Source: an uncultured Clostridia bacterium
GTDB taxonomy: Bacteria > Bacillota > Clostridia > Christensenellales > UBA1242
Length of the DNA: 64,000 nt
Assembly (NCBI GenBank): GCA_934772525.1
Contig: CAKVMI010000003.1
Location: forward strand, 124,001-188,000
Reading direction: 5' to 3'
In this document: positions 19,201-27,177 of the stretch, piece after piece
How positions within the stretch are numbered: position 1 is the stretch's first letter
Layout: each line of letters begins with the position of its first letter
Made by a program: the position numbers and the translations under genes
The notes under the pieces: generated by a model
Told to the model about the DNA's origin: nothing
What the model saw: only the letters and a program-made list of their open reading frames with translations
Database searches by the model: none

Positions 19201-19510
19201 GTAAGCCTACATTGGCGTTATAAACCTTGTTAAGAGCGTCATATTTTATAGCATCTTGGTAAATAATTAAATCATCATCAAGTTGTGCAATTTGCGATTG
19301 CAATTCTACTTTTTCTTCATTACTTGTAGTGGAGTTTAATAATCCCTTTAAATATTCAATTTGGTTTTTGGTATCTTGTACAACCGAGTTAGGTTTACCG
19401 ACAATTTTACTTGCCATTTTGTACATATAGTCAGAAATTTGACTGTATTCTTTTTCGTCCGCTTCACTAAAATTTTCGCTAGATATACTGCTCGTTTCGT
19501 TTTTCTTCAT
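16205..19510 (-). CDS. Giant sigma-70-like protein with long novel C-terminus
   Basis: 1101 aa. Residues ~95-170 match sigma-70 region 2 (LLTMSRKSLIFEKRG, then DDAIQDGLMYSIKNFDPEKG and YKFSTYAMSIIKNFAR). Residues ~226-285 look like region 4 (AMQYFSEKDERLFVLNKIEG, NLNISHQAVYQKI). Ordinary sigma factors end about here, but this protein goes on for ~800 residues: an HTH-like piece (SFSNVAKKLNFKKEEDALLW), a Pro/Gln linker at ~335-370, then helical sequence with more HTH-like segments (KLGLTSTRVNYYKSV; LSERSGIGIKELQKYK). Own promoter at 19547, monocistronic. Probably an alternative sigma factor or sigma-derived regulator; the C-terminus is unknown to me. Confidence 0.75.
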   Translation of the reverse strand: MKKNETSSISSENFSEADEKEYSQISDYMYKMASKIVGKPNSVVQDTKNQIEYLKGLLNSTTSNEEKVELQSQIAQLDDDLIIYQDAIKYDALNKVYNANVGLLTMSRKSLIFEKRGMQSRVLEEKIDDAIQDGLMYSIKNFDPEKGYKFSTYAMSIIKNFARTAIDKYYAKEKNDPLVSPNLKYFEDSIGRTKDGDDINLGQILPDEDEEIYRLEKMFAEDYNGIFNRAMQYFSEKDERLFVLNKIEGISCRDIIKKCNLNISHQAVYQKIQVTSRELTQLLTRAKAVGEMVSGGESFSNVAKKLNFKKEEDALLWYRKYRHIFLGYACPVPRKTSYTTYQETQLENKNSSPNIAKPEEPKQPSNFVIGNSIYEVKDKPELNETQKLLVYLLGKDYDFSKFKKSVTVYDILSFFNEKEVPILCHAINEPINKEFVESMWVTKEIIYSRIRYARSSFQKLIDECEESKNYSDADVKTIIKQSGVYNEFINSSPKAKKFYAYATFFKGIKRPDIDEKAEQIEKTRKEIKEAILGEKLVKMLTYTRVMPENEKRALIKMADGLNINKLLSFLPKTYADMMSSEESLIAKARQLQNEGVKCGYGSLRNERARACRYLTNLLTTSNNVDYELKLQNDLVAVGAKLGLTSTRVNYYKSVYDYLYNGKKEVSNNAFEEGDFVDNIGTIKETSFKNYREDILENIKKMEEVPAKKMQFINKAFGVTAESSPGTFKILNKVDFSKLFQSLDKNLTFQFGIYLDENPQVMANILRSTPEEIEEAVKEQSHIIARKIMICNSIIQNMAYGERLDSLSERSGIGIKELQKYKTLALQIFPEANNEIFANGDVKKLENVKQTEAFTKEWEKKVKVLHLLNLIPAYFNGEIVRDNASVDNFITYFENVEDYTALNNLMLKTLKLISSEENMTKEEKQEFHKNAMRVISSSKIDDKVHYLGSKSKEEVIDLAILKKKAVAYEGFYELFLQDANKQHSIENTAEEKALRLIFLLYDRVDTDINFELIYKLQEVEISDILKLLKSDKDKFMAQKYLDLKNITSYGADGSIHNFKTRTRNELRKKLQAIYERLNAHNSNLSIKEVLELVNVSEVASEK

Positions 19511-19546
19511 ATTATTCCCCTAAATTTTACCCTTTTATTGCTCAAC

Positions 19547-19575
19547 AATATATCACAGATTCGCGGAAAAATCAA
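19547..19575 (-). promoter_or_regulatory. Promoter of the sigma-like gene
   Basis: Minus strand: -35 TTGATT (19570-19575), 17-nt spacer, TGA-extended -10 TATATT (19547-19552), about 37 nt before the ATG. Confidence 0.65.
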
Positions 19576-19686
19576 TATTGATTTGACAAAAATCTGGTAC
19601 ATTTTGTAAACAAAACGCAAGATTTTTAATAAAACTAAAATTGTTTTACAATCAAACAATTTAAAAATAGAAAATTTTTGCAATAA

Positions 19687-19731
19687 AAAAACCAGAGAAG
19701 AATTGTTTTTACCACAAATCTCTCTGGTTTT
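19687..19731. terminator. Terminator of the 296-aa lipoprotein gene
   Basis: AAAACCAGAGA pairs with TCTCTGGTTTT; on the minus strand a T run follows. Just after the lipoprotein stop. Confidence 0.75.
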
Positions 19732-19743
19732 GTAGATTAAATA

Positions 19744-20634
19744 TTAACCGAAAATACTTTCAATCCCTGTCAACCATTTAGCGTCAGTTGGAACAGTTGT
19801 AGAATAATCTTCAGCACCCTTTGGAAGTTTAACAGTACCATCAAATGATTCAACAACACATGAAACTTTCATAGCACCCATATTAACCATAGAAGTGTAT
19901 CCAACTAAATTATTAGATTTATAAACATAATATGATTCTAGTACAACAACTTCTTCTCCATTGTTTGTAGTTTTTACAGCTAAATGCCACTTTGTGTACT
20001 TACCACTTGTAGCCTTTTCTAAAACAACTGCGTAATTAGATTTTCCAACATAGTTTGCCTTTAATTGACCAATAACTTCTGCAAAGTTTACTTGTGTACC
20101 AGCACTTTCAATAGTAGATATGCTACCGCTATCTAGGGCATCCATTTTAACAGCCTTTTTGTATTGAACCTTACTATCGCCATAGGAAGCATTTACATAT
20201 TCCATATTATCTTTAATGTAGTAATCGGCAACCATTTCCTTTTCGTTTAATGTTGCTGAGCTTCTGTAAGCCAATTCGTTTAATGTAGCCTTGTTATCTG
20301 TAATTGTCCATCTTACAATAGCATTAATTTGCATTGTAGCAGTTGTTTTGGTTGCGGTAGAATCTGGAGAAATCAAACCACCGAATAAATCAGAAAGTTT
20401 GCTTCCATCATAACTAACGTCTAGAGTTAGTCTTGCACCCTTGTTGAATTCATCAGATGTTTTTGCACTTTGGGTTGCATAAGTTTCCATATCTTCTATG
20501 GTAACTTCTTGATATTTACCCTTGGTATCTACATCTGCTTTTGAACTTAGTTGGTCTCCACCACAAGCAACAAGTGTAAAAGCTAGTGGAATAACAGCAA
20601 CTGCAACTAGTAATGATTTTAAAAATCTTTTCAT
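19744..20634 (-). CDS. Lipoprotein of unknown function
   Basis: 296 aa. Signal peptide with lipobox TLVA-C (MKRFLKSLLVAVAVIPLAFT, then LVACGG), so it is anchored to the outer face of the cell membrane. The mature part is Thr/Ser/Lys-rich and beta-looking (TATMQINAIVRWTITDNK, YYIKDNMEYVNAS); it resembles LolA/LppX-type or DUF6612-like lipoproteins in pattern only. Perfect promoter upstream and a terminator downstream, so it is a single well-expressed gene. AAGGAG ribosome site at 8 nt. The function is not recognisable. Confidence 0.8.
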   Translation of the reverse strand: MKRFLKSLLVAVAVIPLAFTLVACGGDQLSSKADVDTKGKYQEVTIEDMETYATQSAKTSDEFNKGARLTLDVSYDGSKLSDLFGGLISPDSTATKTTATMQINAIVRWTITDNKATLNELAYRSSATLNEKEMVADYYIKDNMEYVNASYGDSKVQYKKAVKMDALDSGSISTIESAGTQVNFAEVIGQLKANYVGKSNYAVVLEKATSGKYTKWHLAVKTTNNGEEVVVLESYYVYKSNNLVGYTSMVNMGAMKVSCVVESFDGTVKLPKGAEDYSTTVPTDAKWLTGIESIFG

Positions 20635-20662
20635 AAATATATCTCCTTTTTATTTTTACTAT

Positions 20663-20691
20663 ATGATAGCAAAATTAAAAATGTTTGTCAA
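20663..20691 (-). promoter_or_regulatory. Promoter of the 296-aa lipoprotein gene
   Basis: Minus strand: TTGACA (20686-20691), 17-nt spacer, TGC-extended -10 TATCAT (20663-20668). Confidence 0.75.
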
Positions 20692-20783
20692 ACTACATTT
20701 AATATTTTAAACTAAAATTTTTGTTGCTCTAAAGCCATTATTATGTTAAACTTTCTCTTGAATAATTTATAAGGATGAATAAT

Positions 20784-21719
20784 ATGAAAACAATCGTTTT
20801 TGCGACTTCAAACGCAAATAAATTGAAAGAAATGAAACAAATTTTGAAAGATGTTAAATTGTTAAGTTTAAAAGATATAGGTTTTAGTGATGAAATAGAT
20901 GAAACGGGAACTACATTTTTAGCAAACGCACTAATAAAAGCACAAACAATTTATAGTTACCTTGAAAAAAATGGAAACCCAATGACTGTACTTGCCGAAG
21001 ATAGCGGACTAGAAGTAGACGCACTAGAAGGTGCACCTGGAATATTTTCTGCAAGATACTCAGCAACCGACACCGAACCTGCAACGTCAGAAAATAACCG
21101 CAAAAAGTTACTTAACGAAATGGAAGGCATAGTAAACCGCAAAGCAAACTTTACTGCAACCGAGGTACTTTATTCTTCCCCAGATGACATAAAATTTGCC
21201 GTTGGTAAAACTTTTGGTGAAATATCGTACGCTGAAAGTGGAGATTTGTCCTTTGGCTATGACCCAATATTTTATTCTTACGACTTAGAAGATAAGTTTA
21301 GTGAAGTTAGTTTAGAAGAAAAAGATTCCGTTTCGCATAGAAATCGTGCAATTATTAGTTTATTAAATAACCCAACAAACATCTATATGATGAAGTTAAA
21401 CCCAGAATATTATAATTTAGTTGCAAACGGCGAAAAAACTATAGAAGTTAGACTACTTGATGAAAAACGCCAAAAACTAAGAGAAGGTGACTACCTTGCA
21501 TTTACAAATACATCAAACGGAGATATTACTGTAACTCAAATAGTTAGCCTTGCTAAATTTAAAGATTTTAATTCTTGCATAACTAACACTGGAACCAAAA
21601 AGGTTGGCTTTAACGGAAGTTCTATAGAAGATACCGTAAAGGTATATAACTCTATTTACTCAAAAGTCGATGAAGAAAAATACGGCGTTTTAGCAATTGG
21701 CTTAACTCTATTAAAATAA
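20784..21719 (+). CDS. rdgB: RdgB/HAM1 nucleotide pyrophosphatase fused to an ASCH domain
   Basis: Start chosen at 20784 (311 aa): AAGG at 20771-20774 is 9 nt from this ATG but abuts the earlier one at 20775, and MKTIVFATSN is the family start. Residues ~1-200 are an ITP/XTP pyrophosphatase (FATSNANKLKEM, TGTTFLANALIKA, LAEDSGLEVDALEGAPGIFS, FGYDPIF, SHRNRAI) that cleanses deaminated purine triphosphates. Residues ~205-311 form an ASCH/PUA-like domain (MKLNPEYYNLVANGEKTIEV), a fold that binds RNA or modified nucleotides. A fusion of the two is unusual. Monocistronic. Confidence 0.9.
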   Translation: MKTIVFATSNANKLKEMKQILKDVKLLSLKDIGFSDEIDETGTTFLANALIKAQTIYSYLEKNGNPMTVLAEDSGLEVDALEGAPGIFSARYSATDTEPATSENNRKKLLNEMEGIVNRKANFTATEVLYSSPDDIKFAVGKTFGEISYAESGDLSFGYDPIFYSYDLEDKFSEVSLEEKDSVSHRNRAIISLLNNPTNIYMMKLNPEYYNLVANGEKTIEVRLLDEKRQKLREGDYLAFTNTSNGDITVTQIVSLAKFKDFNSCITNTGTKKVGFNGSSIEDTVKVYNSIYSKVDEEKYGVLAIGLTLLK

Positions 21720-21792
21720 AGAAGTATTTTTGGGTAAATGCTATAAACATATTAATAATTCAATTATACTTTTAGTTTCTAACAAAAAAATT

Positions 21793-21830
21793 AGGACACA
21801 TTTAACTAATAGTTAGAGGTGTCCTTTTTA
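21793..21830. terminator. Terminator of rdgB-ASCH
   Basis: AGGACAC pairs with GTGTCCT, extended by TAACTA/TAGTTA, then TTTTTA. It may also serve the phosphatase gene from the other side. Confidence 0.8.
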
Positions 21831-21839
21831 TTGACTTTA

Positions 21840-22382
21840 CTATACTTTGTACTTTACTACTGCCCCACACGAACATTGCATCCATGTCGCTTTACCTTTT
21901 AGTGGTAATTTATTGAAATATGCGTTAAATGCATAAAGGTTAGCAGAGTGGCAAACTATAACAATTGTTGGTTCAAAATCTTTGGTTTCTTTTAGTTTAT
22001 TTTCCTTTATTACAAGGTCTAGCCCAGCAAAATTTTGCTTTGTGAACATTGTAAGCGTTTCAAACTTACCATTTGTATAATCGTAATTCATATAATTATT
22101 TAGCCATTCTTGTTCTTCTGGTGTACTTGGGATTGTCCCCTTTCTTTCGGTAAATTGTTTCATGGTAACATAGTCTAAGTTAAAATGTTTAGCGATAATT
22201 TTTGCAGTATCTACCGCTCTTTCTAGTGGTGAAGAATATACCGCTACAACATTTTCATTTTCTAGATACTTTGCTACATTTTTAGCGGTACGCTTACCCT
22301 TTGCTGAAATATGCACAGAATCTGGAATCAGTGCTGTTATATATCTTTTAATTTCTGCGTGACGAACAAAACAAATTCTCAT
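21840..22382 (-). CDS. Histidine phosphatase family protein
   Basis: 180 aa. The phosphate-binding signature is at residues 7-10 (RHAE, normally RHGE), followed by LTPLG-like ISAKGKRTAKNVAKYL and VYSSPLERAVDTAKII. A second catalytic histidine lies in IVIVCHSANLYAF. Phosphoglycerate-mutase-like fold, dephosphorylating sugar phosphates, nucleotides or cofactor intermediates (CobC/PhoE/GpmB relatives); the substrate is not inferable. Own promoter (TTACAA-N17-TATAAT at about 22430-22457). Confidence 0.88.
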   Translation of the reverse strand: MRICFVRHAEIKRYITALIPDSVHISAKGKRTAKNVAKYLENENVVAVYSSPLERAVDTAKIIAKHFNLDYVTMKQFTERKGTIPSTPEEQEWLNNYMNYDYTNGKFETLTMFTKQNFAGLDLVIKENKLKETKDFEPTIVIVCHSANLYAFNAYFNKLPLKGKATWMQCSCGAVVKYKV

Positions 22383-22522
22383 AAAATTTCTCCTAACATA
22401 ATTGCTTAAAACTTTTTTAATATCAACAAAAAAATTATACCAAAGTTTTGTTTACATTGTAAACTTAATTGATATAATTTTTGTGAATTATATATTATTT
22501 TAATTAAAACGTAAAATTTCGC

Positions 22523-23482
22523 TTATAAATATTTTGCTTTGCCAATTTGAATATTTTGGAAGTAGAAATTTAAAATATCTTCAAAACTTTTGCCATTGCC
22601 AGCAAGAATTTTTGCACCCCACTGACTCATTCCAACACCGTGACCATACCCAATACCTTCTATGTAAACCGACTTAGAACTAACTACAATATTTGTAATT
22701 TTAGTGGACTTTAATTTTGTAGAACCAATTTTTATACGGAAGGTGTTTGCGTCTATGGTAGCACCACCAATTTTGAAGTTCTTTACCCTACCACTTTCAT
22801 CTACATCCCCTATTGTAAATGAGTTTATAGAACTTACGCTTGCACCCATTTCTCTAATAGCATTTAACATTTCGGACTTTGTAAAAGTTGCCGACCAATT
22901 AAAGTTTTGGCTATTTTCGGCGGTTTCGACACTCTTTTGAACCTTTGTATAATTTTCGTCATCTAAATAGTTTAGTCCGTTTTTTGCTGTAGTTGTCACG
23001 CCACCACTATTGCTATGGAACCATGGTTCTATAAGTTTATTATCTACCGATAAAATTATTCCACGAGTTTCTTCGACGGCACGCTTGATATTATCGTTTA
23101 TTCTTGATTCGTCATACGCTTGTGCTTCGGTTACGTCATTAGAAATATCTGCTCCCGAATATTTACTTTTGTAATTTTGCAAAAAGTAAAGTGTATATGT
23201 TCGGGCTACTACCGCTTGCGCTTTTAACGCTTCCAATTCCCACGTATTGTACATTTCACCTGCCACTACGCCCAAAAGATATTTTTCTAGTGACATTTGT
23301 TTGATTGACTTAGTTGCGGTGTCGTACACCTTTAACGATGGTTCATCTACACTTTCTTCTATTGTAATTTTTTCGGGCAACTCTACTTCTATATTAGAAT
23401 TTTTGCCACACCCTGTGCCACAAAACACAAAAACCAGAGCAATTACTGGTAAAACTATGGATAATACTATTCTTTTAAACAT
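22523..23482 (-). CDS. spoIID: SpoIID/LytB-type peptidoglycan lytic lipoprotein
   Basis: I take the ATG at 23482 (319 aa): it begins a clean lipoprotein signal (MFKRIVLSIVLPVIALVFVF, then CGTGCG), whereas 19 further upstream codons spoil it. The SpoIID domain shows SLEKYLLGVVAGEMYNTWEL, LKAQAVVARTYTLYF, WFHSNSGGVTT and the terminal GYGHGVGMSQWGA block. SpoIID is a lytic transglycosylase that remodels peptidoglycan during forespore engulfment; relatives act in vegetative cells. Lipid anchoring is less usual than a membrane anchor, so a SpoIID-like hydrolase is as likely as the sporulation enzyme. Confidence 0.88.
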   Translation of the reverse strand: MFKRIVLSIVLPVIALVFVFCGTGCGKNSNIEVELPEKITIEESVDEPSLKVYDTATKSIKQMSLEKYLLGVVAGEMYNTWELEALKAQAVVARTYTLYFLQNYKSKYSGADISNDVTEAQAYDESRINDNIKRAVEETRGIILSVDNKLIEPWFHSNSGGVTTTAKNGLNYLDDENYTKVQKSVETAENSQNFNWSATFTKSEMLNAIREMGASVSSINSFTIGDVDESGRVKNFKIGGATIDANTFRIKIGSTKLKSTKITNIVVSSKSVYIEGIGYGHGVGMSQWGAKILAGNGKSFEDILNFYFQNIQIGKAKYL

Positions 23483-23572
23483 AAAAATAACCCCACTTTG
23501 TATAGGGTTATTTTTTGCTAAAATATAAAAAATATACAAATAATTTATCCATGAACTTTGTATGTGTAAAAA

Positions 23573-25777
23573 CTATAGTTCAACATTATTTTCGAGTATT
23601 AATCGTTTTAGCGAAGTTAGACGTTTTACCGAATAGTTATTTTTTATCATTGCGTAAATGTAGTTTGTGGGACCCACTAGTACAACCATCTTTTTGGCAC
23701 GAGTCACTGCAGTATAAAGTAAATTTCGTGTCATCATTTGAGGGCTTCCCGCAACCACTGGAATAATTACGACATCAAACTCACTACCTTGGCTTTTATG
23801 TATAGTTATAGCGTATGAAAGCATTAATTCATCTAACTCACTAGAAAGATACATACTACGTCTACCGTCTTCAAAAACAATCGTAGTTTCGTGATTTTTG
23901 GGGTCTATTCGCTCAATTACTCCAATATCTCCATTAAATACACCTGCACCCTTGCAACCGAACTTTTCCCATTCATGTTCATAGTTATTTACCGTTTGCA
24001 TAACTCGGTCGCCTTCACGGAACAATTTTTCGCCCATAGTTATTTCGTTTTTGGTTTCAGTTAGCGGGTTTAACCTTTCTTGTAATTTTTTATTTATATT
24101 CTCTACACCCAGTACTCCCGCTTTCATTGGAGCAATTACTTGAACTGCCGAACTTTCGACATTTAGGTATTTTGGCATTCGGTCGGACACTAAATCTAGC
24201 ACAAGGTTTAAATTTTCTTCGGGAGAAGTTTTATTCATTACAAAGAAATCTCCCGACTTATTATCAAATGTAATCATTTCGCCCGAATTGATTTTGTGTG
24301 CATTTACAACAATCTTGCTTTCGGTTGCTTGACGGAATATTTGGGTTAAACTAACAACTGGAATTTTACCAACGGTGATTAAATCATCTAAAATGTTACC
24401 CGCTCCAACACTTGGCAACTGATCTTTATCCCCGACCATTATTAATCGCTTTCCTATTCCTAGCGCGTTTACCAAATTGTACATAACATATGTATCTACC
24501 ATACTGCACTCATCTACTATAACGCAATCTTCTTCTAAACTAGATAACGTGTTAAACGCTCCGGCAAATTCCTTACCCTTAAAATTAATATCTAATGCTC
24601 TATGTATGGTTTTTGCTTCTTGACCGGTGGCGTCGGACAATCTTTTGCTTGCTCTACCCGTTGGAGCCAAAAGTAACGATTTTAATCCCAAACCCTTTAA
24701 CACATAATTTACCGCTTTTACTATGGTAGTTTTACCAGTACCAGGACCACCTGTAATAATTACTACGCCATTACTAACCGCCGTTGTTACGGCTTCACGC
24801 TGGGTTTGGTGCAATTTTATGTTATTTATTCTTTCGTATTCATCTAACTCTTTGCTTATATCAAGTTTTGCATAGTTCCAATTATCCATTAAAATACAAA
24901 GTTTTGTAGCTATTGCTTTTTCCATTTTATAGAACTTAACCAAACTTAAATAAACTTCATTGTCTTCTACAATTTCTTTTAGGTATCCGTCTATTATTAA
25001 GTTTGCCACAACTTGCTCAAAACTAGTATCCCTATCATTTTCGCCAAAGCCTAATAAGTTCATAACCAATTTTTTTAGTTCGTCGAAACTCGCAAGCGTA
25101 CTACCCGTTTTATCAGCAATTTCATTTAGTTCGTAAATAACTCCAGCACGCATTCTAAAATCACTATCTCGATCGATCCCCAGTTTCATTGCTATTTTAT
25201 CTGCCGACTTAAAACCAATACCGTCTATATCTTCAACCAATTTGTATGGGTTTTTACGAATAACTTGTTCGGTTTTATTTTTGTATTTATCATAAATTTT
25301 TACCGCCATATTTACGGTTACATCATACTCTTGTAAAAATATTACTGCATCTTGTAGTTTTCGAATGTCGTTATACCTTAGAGCAATATTCATTGCCTTT
25401 TCAGCACTAATACCCTTTACCTTTGCAAGTTCTATTGGGTTTTCTTCTATAATCTCAAGCGTTCGTTCTTTAAACATATCTACAATATTTTTTGCCGTAA
25501 CTGGCCCTATGCCGCTAATTAAACCGCTTGCTAGATACTTTTTAATTTGCTCGGTGGTTGTTGGTTTTTGAAGCGTAATTTTGGTAACTTTAAACTGCTC
25601 GCCGTATTTTGGATGCATAACCATTTCGCCTTCCATACTAACCAGTTCGCCTTCGCCAAGAGCCGGAAACTTACCCGACGCGGTTATTTCTTTTTTGCCA
25701 TTTTCGACACGAACTATTCCAAAACCCGTTTCTAAATTTTGATATATTATACTTGTAATCATTCCATCTAATTTCAT
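23573..25777 (-). CDS. recD2: RecD2 SF1B DNA helicase
   Basis: 734 aa, full length. The N-terminal OB-like part is followed by helix-hairpin-helix repeats (GLISGIGPVTAKNIV, VKGISAEKAMNIAL, DIDGIGFKSADKIA) and the helicase core: Walker A GGPGTGKTT, motif II VDECSM, motif III VGDKDQLPSVGAG, motif IV-VI including HKSQGSEFDVVIIP and TAVTRAKK. RecD2 is the RecBC-independent 5'-3' helicase of Gram-positives, acting in repair and at stalled forks. Monocistronic, with 450 bp of repeat-bearing DNA upstream. Confidence 0.96.
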   Translation of the reverse strand: MKLDGMITSIIYQNLETGFGIVRVENGKKEITASGKFPALGEGELVSMEGEMVMHPKYGEQFKVTKITLQKPTTTEQIKKYLASGLISGIGPVTAKNIVDMFKERTLEIIEENPIELAKVKGISAEKAMNIALRYNDIRKLQDAVIFLQEYDVTVNMAVKIYDKYKNKTEQVIRKNPYKLVEDIDGIGFKSADKIAMKLGIDRDSDFRMRAGVIYELNEIADKTGSTLASFDELKKLVMNLLGFGENDRDTSFEQVVANLIIDGYLKEIVEDNEVYLSLVKFYKMEKAIATKLCILMDNWNYAKLDISKELDEYERINNIKLHQTQREAVTTAVSNGVVIITGGPGTGKTTIVKAVNYVLKGLGLKSLLLAPTGRASKRLSDATGQEAKTIHRALDINFKGKEFAGAFNTLSSLEEDCVIVDECSMVDTYVMYNLVNALGIGKRLIMVGDKDQLPSVGAGNILDDLITVGKIPVVSLTQIFRQATESKIVVNAHKINSGEMITFDNKSGDFFVMNKTSPEENLNLVLDLVSDRMPKYLNVESSAVQVIAPMKAGVLGVENINKKLQERLNPLTETKNEITMGEKLFREGDRVMQTVNNYEHEWEKFGCKGAGVFNGDIGVIERIDPKNHETTIVFEDGRRSMYLSSELDELMLSYAITIHKSQGSEFDVVIIPVVAGSPQMMTRNLLYTAVTRAKKMVVLVGPTNYIYAMIKNNYSVKRLTSLKRLILENNVEL

Positions 25778-25998
25778 AAATTATATTATATGGGTTTTAA
25801 TAATTGTTGTCAATTAAATCATTGTTCGATTTGGTTTATGTTACAAAATTAACCCCATATATTATTATGTTTTTATAATAAAACTTGTAGAAATTACGCA
25901 TATTTTGTCGAAAAATGTAAGTTGCTTTGGGATCAATTTAATCAAATTTCGCACATGAAAATTTTGTCAAGCGAATTTAAAAAATAGTTAATTTTTTT

Positions 25999-26124
25999 AA
26001 GTTTTCAACATAGTTTTCAACACACAGTTTTGAAAAATTCAAAACGCTACAAACCTTTAAAATAAAGACCTATAGCGTATTTTATCAAATGTATGTTCTA
26101 AGTTTTCAACATAGTTTTCAACAC
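25999..26124. repeat. 25-bp direct repeat made of paired GTTTTCAACA boxes
   Basis: An identical 25-bp sequence is present at 25999-26023 and 26100-26124. Each copy holds two GTTTTCAACA boxes 12 bp apart. TTTTCAACA is two changes from the DnaA box TTATCCACA, so these could bind DnaA; that is inference. Confidence 0.6.
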
Positions 26125-26138
26125 TTTTTAATTTTTCC

Positions 26139-26158
26139 GTGAAACATTAATGTTTCAC
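26139..26158. promoter_or_regulatory. 20-bp palindrome made of inverted parS half-sites
   Basis: GTGAAACATTAATGTTTCAC is perfectly self-complementary. Its arms are the two halves of the ParB site in swapped order, separated by TTAA. It is not a canonical parS; its binding protein is unknown. Confidence 0.5.
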
Positions 26159-26226
26159 ACGATTTACACATCTAAAAAAATTATTTTTTTTAATTATACT
26201 TTAATAAACATATGGCATCTCGCTCA

Positions 26227-27177
26227 TTACATTTTTACACAAACTAAGTAGGTATAAATAATGTAAATTAATATAAGTGCAAGCCCTTGCAGTCTAAACG
26301 TCTTGTTTTTCTTCAATATAGGTAGTGTTATTACTGCCGTAATTAATAATAAAGTTGGAACGGTTATAATTAGCAACAATTTTGAAACCGTTATAAAGTT
26401 AGCCCTAGACGCAAATACCGACCCCGCAATAAGTAAGGTACAATCTATTATGCTCGCCCCAAAAATGTTACCAATGCCAATTTCAGGGTTTTTGAGTTTT
26501 ACAGAAGTAATTGTTGTAACAAGTTCTGGAATGTTGGTTCCAACCGCAATAATTACAAAACTTACAATACCGCTTTTTACACCAAGCATTTCACTAATTG
26601 TATCTACATTATTTACTAGCACAATAGCACCAAGCCCAATAGCAAATGCAGAAACTAAAAACTCTATAATAATTTGATGCCACGGCGTTGTAACGACATC
26701 AAACTGAGAAGGGTCGGTTTTGTCATTTTTTGCTTCCTTTATATTTAAGAATATAAAGCCTAATAGTGTCACCAATAATAATATGCCTTCTAGCCACGTT
26801 AGTTTGCCATCTAATCCCAAAACCAATAGCACTATTACACATACGCAAAAGTACAAAATTTTTGGTAAAAAATCGGTCGAATTAATTTTGGTTGGCATAA
26901 GAAGAAAGGACGCACCCAAAACTATTGTAAAATTGCATACTATTGAACCAATAGCAGTATTAATGCCTACTTCTTCTACACCCCTAAAACTAGAAACCAA
27001 CGAAACGGTGGTTTCGGGGAATGTTGTTGCAATACTAACTATTGTAGCACCTACTATCATTGGTGGAATCTTTGCTTTTCCTGCAAGTTTTACTGATGAG
27101 CCTACAAGCATATCTCCACCCTTTAATATAAGTACAAAACCTAATACAAAAACTAATACGCAAATAAAATTTGTCAT
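26227..27177 (-). CDS. Calcium/sodium antiporter of the CaCA (YrbG) family
   Basis: 316 aa, about ten membrane helices in two halves. The two alpha-repeats carry the ion-binding signatures: AGKAKIPPMIVGATIVSIAT with FPETTVSLVSS in the first half, and FVIIAVGTNIPELVTTITSV in the second. Each is followed by a GNI/GSI-x-(G/C)-N helix (TAIGSIVCNFTIVLGASF; GIGNIFGASIIDCTLLI). The first repeat reads ATTFPE where GTSLPE is usual. It exchanges Na+ or H+ for Ca2+ across the cell membrane. Monocistronic. Confidence 0.92.
   Translation of the reverse strand: MTNFICVLVFVLGFVLILKGGDMLVGSSVKLAGKAKIPPMIVGATIVSIATTFPETTVSLVSSFRGVEEVGINTAIGSIVCNFTIVLGASFLLMPTKINSTDFLPKILYFCVCVIVLLVLGLDGKLTWLEGILLLVTLLGFIFLNIKEAKNDKTDPSQFDVVTTPWHQIIIEFLVSAFAIGLGAIVLVNNVDTISEMLGVKSGIVSFVIIAVGTNIPELVTTITSVKLKNPEIGIGNIFGASIIDCTLLIAGSVFASRANFITVSKLLLIITVPTLLLITAVITLPILKKNKTFRLQGLALILIYIIYTYLVCVKM

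Larger units (their letters stand above)
25778..26226. other. Intergenic region with DnaA-box-like repeats and a palindrome
   Basis: No gene. It contains four GTTTTCAACA boxes in two identical pairs, a hairpin between them (ACGCTA...TAGCGT, about 26044-26080), and a 20-bp palindrome (26139-26158). The hairpin, read on the minus strand and followed by T-rich sequence, probably terminates the exchanger transcript. Confidence 0.6.

Noticed and set aside
25778..26226. Chromosome origin at 26 kb
   Set aside because: There are box-like repeats but no dnaA/dnaN neighbours, no canonical parS and no change of gene direction here.
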